From CAZLQF01 sp964561545 (GTDB taxonomy: Bacteria > Bacteroidota > Bacteroidia > CAILMK01 > CAYYUA01), in NCBI GenBank assembly GCA_964561545.1, contig CAZLQF010000001.1:206911-270910 (forward strand): 64,000 bases of DNA, in the 5' to 3' direction. Both the position numbers and the translations under genes were made by a program. The notes beneath the pieces are model-generated. The model had not been told where the DNA came from and searched no databases. It saw nothing but the letters and a program-made list of their open reading frames with translations. Shown here piece after piece: positions 61,860 to 64,000 of this stretch (the first letter of the stretch is position 1; each line of letters starts with the position of its first letter).

Positions 61860-64000
61860 TCATTCCATTTTAATCACCTTATAATCAGCATTAAAGCTAT
61901 TGCTTCTTAGCATTACAAAGTAAAGCCCGGAGTTATTAGGCTGAAAATCAAGTTCGTGCATCCCTTTTGTTAGGTTATGCAAATGGTTGGTATAAACTTT
62001 TTGGCCTATTTGGTTGCGTATAATTACGCGCAAATTCTTCAATGACTGATTGCTCTGTAACCTCAGGGTCTCACCCCTTGTTATAGGATTTGGTACTAAA
62101 TCAATGTTTATATTCGGCTCCTTTTCTACAAACGAGGTTGATTGCCCTTTTAATTGAACATTAGTAGTATACTTGCACCCGTTAGTATCAACAATACTTA
62201 CCTGATGATTGCCTGGCGGAACATTGGTAATCGGCTTTTGCACTTGTGTATCATTCAGGAAAATCTGGTAAGGAGGCGTACCGCCATTTATAGCCACCTC
62301 AATGCGGTTTTCATTTTGCTTTACCTGAGTTTGAACATTCAATGGAAGCGGGCTTAAAAGCTCAACCGTATCTTTTAAATTGCACCCTGCATAATCTGTG
62401 TAGTGATAATAATATCTCCCAGAGCCTAAATTATTGAGTACGCTTCCCGTATCCTCCGAAACCCAATCAATCTGGTGATCCCTGGCTTTATCCCCGAGCT
62501 GTAATTCAACACTTCCATCATTCATTCCATTGCATGAAGGGTGGGTTATTGAATGGCTGATTTGGGGTAGCTCCAATACTTTTACGTAAACCGTATCACT
62601 GCTGTTTTCAATGCCATATGGATTCTTAGCTTCAACCCAATATTGGCCATCACTTGTTATAGTAATGCTATCTGATTGCAGTCCAGTACTCCATTCATAT
62701 TCAACGGCATTTTTGGTATCAACATCAATTGTAGCACTATCGCCTTTGCACAAGACTACGGTATCAGATGAAGGAGCAAGATTTACATCCCAGGTTTCCC
62801 CTTCTTTAAAATAATAATGTTGATTGGTGTTTAGATCATGGTAAACATCTGTATGTCCGAGAGGGTATTCCACCTTAACAGAGTCAACCTTATTGTATTG
62901 GGCTAATCCGAAAATATGATGCTGGGAATTTTGCCCCATATAGTTCTCTCCGCAAAAGGTGTATTGGGTATATTGATTGCTATCTACATATACCTTGATC
63001 CAGGAACCAATAGCAAACCGGTTGGAAACAGTACCTTCAAGGGTGATCTTAATGTAATTGTTGGAGTCATTAAGGTTTTTCCATAAAATGGGTGGATTTA
63101 AGTTGTTATGGACAGCGATATCAGCAAACCCATCGTTGTTCAAATCACCTTTTGCAGCAGCATAACTGCGAACGGGGCTAAAAGGAAAAGTATTTTGAGG
63201 TTCGTGGAAACCTTGCCCGTTATTGTTCTCATAAAAAGCATTGTAAGAACCCTTTCTTCCGGTTGCTACAAATAAATCCTGGAAAGTATTGTTGTTATGA
63301 TCAAACCAAATGCCCGCCCAGGCCCATTTTTTTAGATCAACGCCATATTGCACGGCTTTTTCGCTAAAGGTTCCGTCTCCATTATTGACCAAAAACATGG
63401 CTCGCTTATAGGGATTGTTGACTTCAGAATTTGAAACATAAATGTCCAGGTCCCCGTCATTGTCAAAATCACCAGCCGATATCGACATTGCTTCAATGCT
63501 ATCCAGCTTGGTGCCTGTCTGACTACTCACCTCTGTAAATGTACCATCCCCATTGTTTCGGTACATGCTGTTGGAAGCGTAGATACGATCATTGATCATG
63601 TATAAGTCCTGCCACCCATCATCATTGTAATCCAACCAAAGCGATTGAAAAGTGGGTTGAATACCATCACTCACGCCTGCCTTCCATGTAACATCCGTAA
63701 AAGTTCCATCCCCGTTGTTTTTGTACAATTTGTTATACAGGTTACTGTCATTTGGATTACCAATAAAAGGATTTTCATAATTGCAAACATAAAGGTCAAG
63801 GTAGCCGTCATTGTTGTAGTCACCAAAGCTGGCACCCGCAGTTTCTGTCGGTTCGTTAAGCAAACCTGCTACAACCGTAACATCAGTAAATTGGAAGTTT
63901 CCATTGTTCTTGTACAACTTATTAACCCCACCTCTTGAAGTCACCAATAAATCCAGATCGCCATCATTGTCATAATCCACCCATAAGGGATGTTTAACCA
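61860..64000 (-). CDS. FG-GAP/ASPIC-UnbV/SprB-repeat T9SS cargo protein, 5' end outside window
   Basis: At least 713 codons; the frame is still open at 64000, so the GTG at 63980 is not the start. Six FG-GAP/VCBS calcium-binding repeats (DYDNDGDLDLLVTSRGG, DYNNDGYLDLYV, DFDNDGDLDIYVSN; one weak, DHNNNTFQDLFV) are followed by an ASPIC/UnbV domain (ENYMGQNSQHHIFGL). Then come an Ig-like part (VEYEWSTGLQSDSITI), two SprB-type repeats (HPSCNGMNDGSVEL, NGGTPPYQIFLN) and a T9SS sorting domain (DLVPNPITRGETLRLQ to KVIKME). Likely a secreted surface adhesin or scaffold. Confidence 0.88.
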   Translation of the reverse strand, partial: VKHPLWVDYDNDGDLDLLVTSRGGVNKLYKNNGNFQFTDVTVVAGLLNEPTETAGASFGDYNNDGYLDLYVCNYENPFIGNPNDSNLYNKLYKNNGDGTFTDVTWKAGVSDGIQPTFQSLWLDYNDDGWQDLYMINDRIYASNSMYRNNGDGTFTEVSSQTGTKLDSIEAMSISAGDFDNDGDLDIYVSNSEVNNPYKRAMFLVNNGDGTFSEKAVQYGVDLKKWAWAGIWFDHNNNTFQDLFVATGRKGSYNAFYENNNGQGFHEPQNTFPFSPVRSYAAAKGDLNNDGFADIAVHNNLNPPILWKNLNDSNNYIKITLEGTVSNRFAIGSWIKVYVDSNQYTQYTFCGENYMGQNSQHHIFGLAQYNKVDSVKVEYPLGHTDVYHDLNTNQHYYFKEGETWDVNLAPSSDTVVLCKGDSATIDVDTKNAVEYEWSTGLQSDSITITSDGQYWVEAKNPYGIENSSDTVYVKVLELPQISHSITHPSCNGMNDGSVELQLGDKARDHQIDWVSEDTGSVLNNLGSGRYYYHYTDYAGCNLKDTVELLSPLPLNVQTQVKQNENRIEVAINGGTPPYQIFLNDTQVQKPITNVPPGNHQVSIVDTNGCKYTTNVQLKGQSTSFVEKEPNINIDLVPNPITRGETLRLQSNQSLKNLRVIIRNQIGQKVYTNHLHNLTKGMHELDFQPNNSGLYFVMLRSNSFNADYKVIKME

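Overview
The window looks like a chromosomal segment of a low-GC Bacteroidota, most likely Cytophagales-like. Evidence: the str, S10 and spc ribosomal clusters are joined; promoters resemble TTTG-N20-TAnnTTTG; ribosome binding sites are not evident; there are type IX secretion (T9SS) genes and cargo; and alternative complex III replaces cytochrome bc1. The lineage is an inference. No phage, transposase or CRISPR was seen.

Positions 1-12.4 kb (all minus): rpsL-rpsG-fusA-rpsJ-rplC-D-W-B-rpsS-rplV-rpsC-rplP-rpmC-rpsQ-rplN-X-E-rpsN-H-rplF-R-rpsE-rpmD-rplO-secY, with secY cut by the left edge. A well-formed Bacteroidota promoter lies before rpsL. Positions 12.7-27.5 kb (minus): rpsU-xerC-hpf-four tRNAs-tuf-tRNA(Trp)-secE-nusG-rplK-A-J-L-rpoB-rpoC-DUF3467, the transcription and translation core. 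Hairpins sit in the rplL-rpoB and rpoC-DUF3467 gaps.

Positions 27.5-36.4 kb: an acyl-CoA dehydrogenase, a decayed T9SS cargo pseudogene, tRNA(Phe) with a terminator, a plus-strand run of two membrane-linked Fe-S oxidoreductase subunits (together EtfD-like) followed by a PorE-like lipoprotein, and a secreted M43-type metalloprotease with a T9SS tail. Positions 36.4-44.5 kb: the complete actABCDEF operon for alternative complex III, a menaquinol to cytochrome c (or oxidase) electron carrier. Positions 44.9-48.6 kb: menG with the 5' end of porT nested in its 3' end, then divergent engB and ornithine aminotransferase.

Positions 48.8-55.0 kb: an NSS-type sodium symporter, a gene graveyard (a DUF3179 remnant joined to a frameshifted outer-membrane-protein remnant), a helix-hairpin-helix protein, and an AGCS sodium:alanine symporter carrying an extra N-terminal beta-rich domain. 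Positions 55.4-60.6 kb (plus): miaB, a sigma-54 activator with an altered GAFTGA loop, lptE, a TPR-like protein and secG. Positions 60.6-64 kb (minus): an unrecognised protein and a large FG-GAP/ASPIC/SprB-repeat T9SS cargo protein that runs off the right edge.

The main themes are core gene expression, menaquinone-based respiration (menG, ACIII, the Fe-S pair) and T9SS export (porT, PorE-like protein, two live cargos, one dead cargo). I found no clearly new system. The most informative signals are the split EtfD-like pair next to the PorE-like gene, the three decayed genes recovered by reading across frames, and the modified AGCS transporter and sigma-54 activator.
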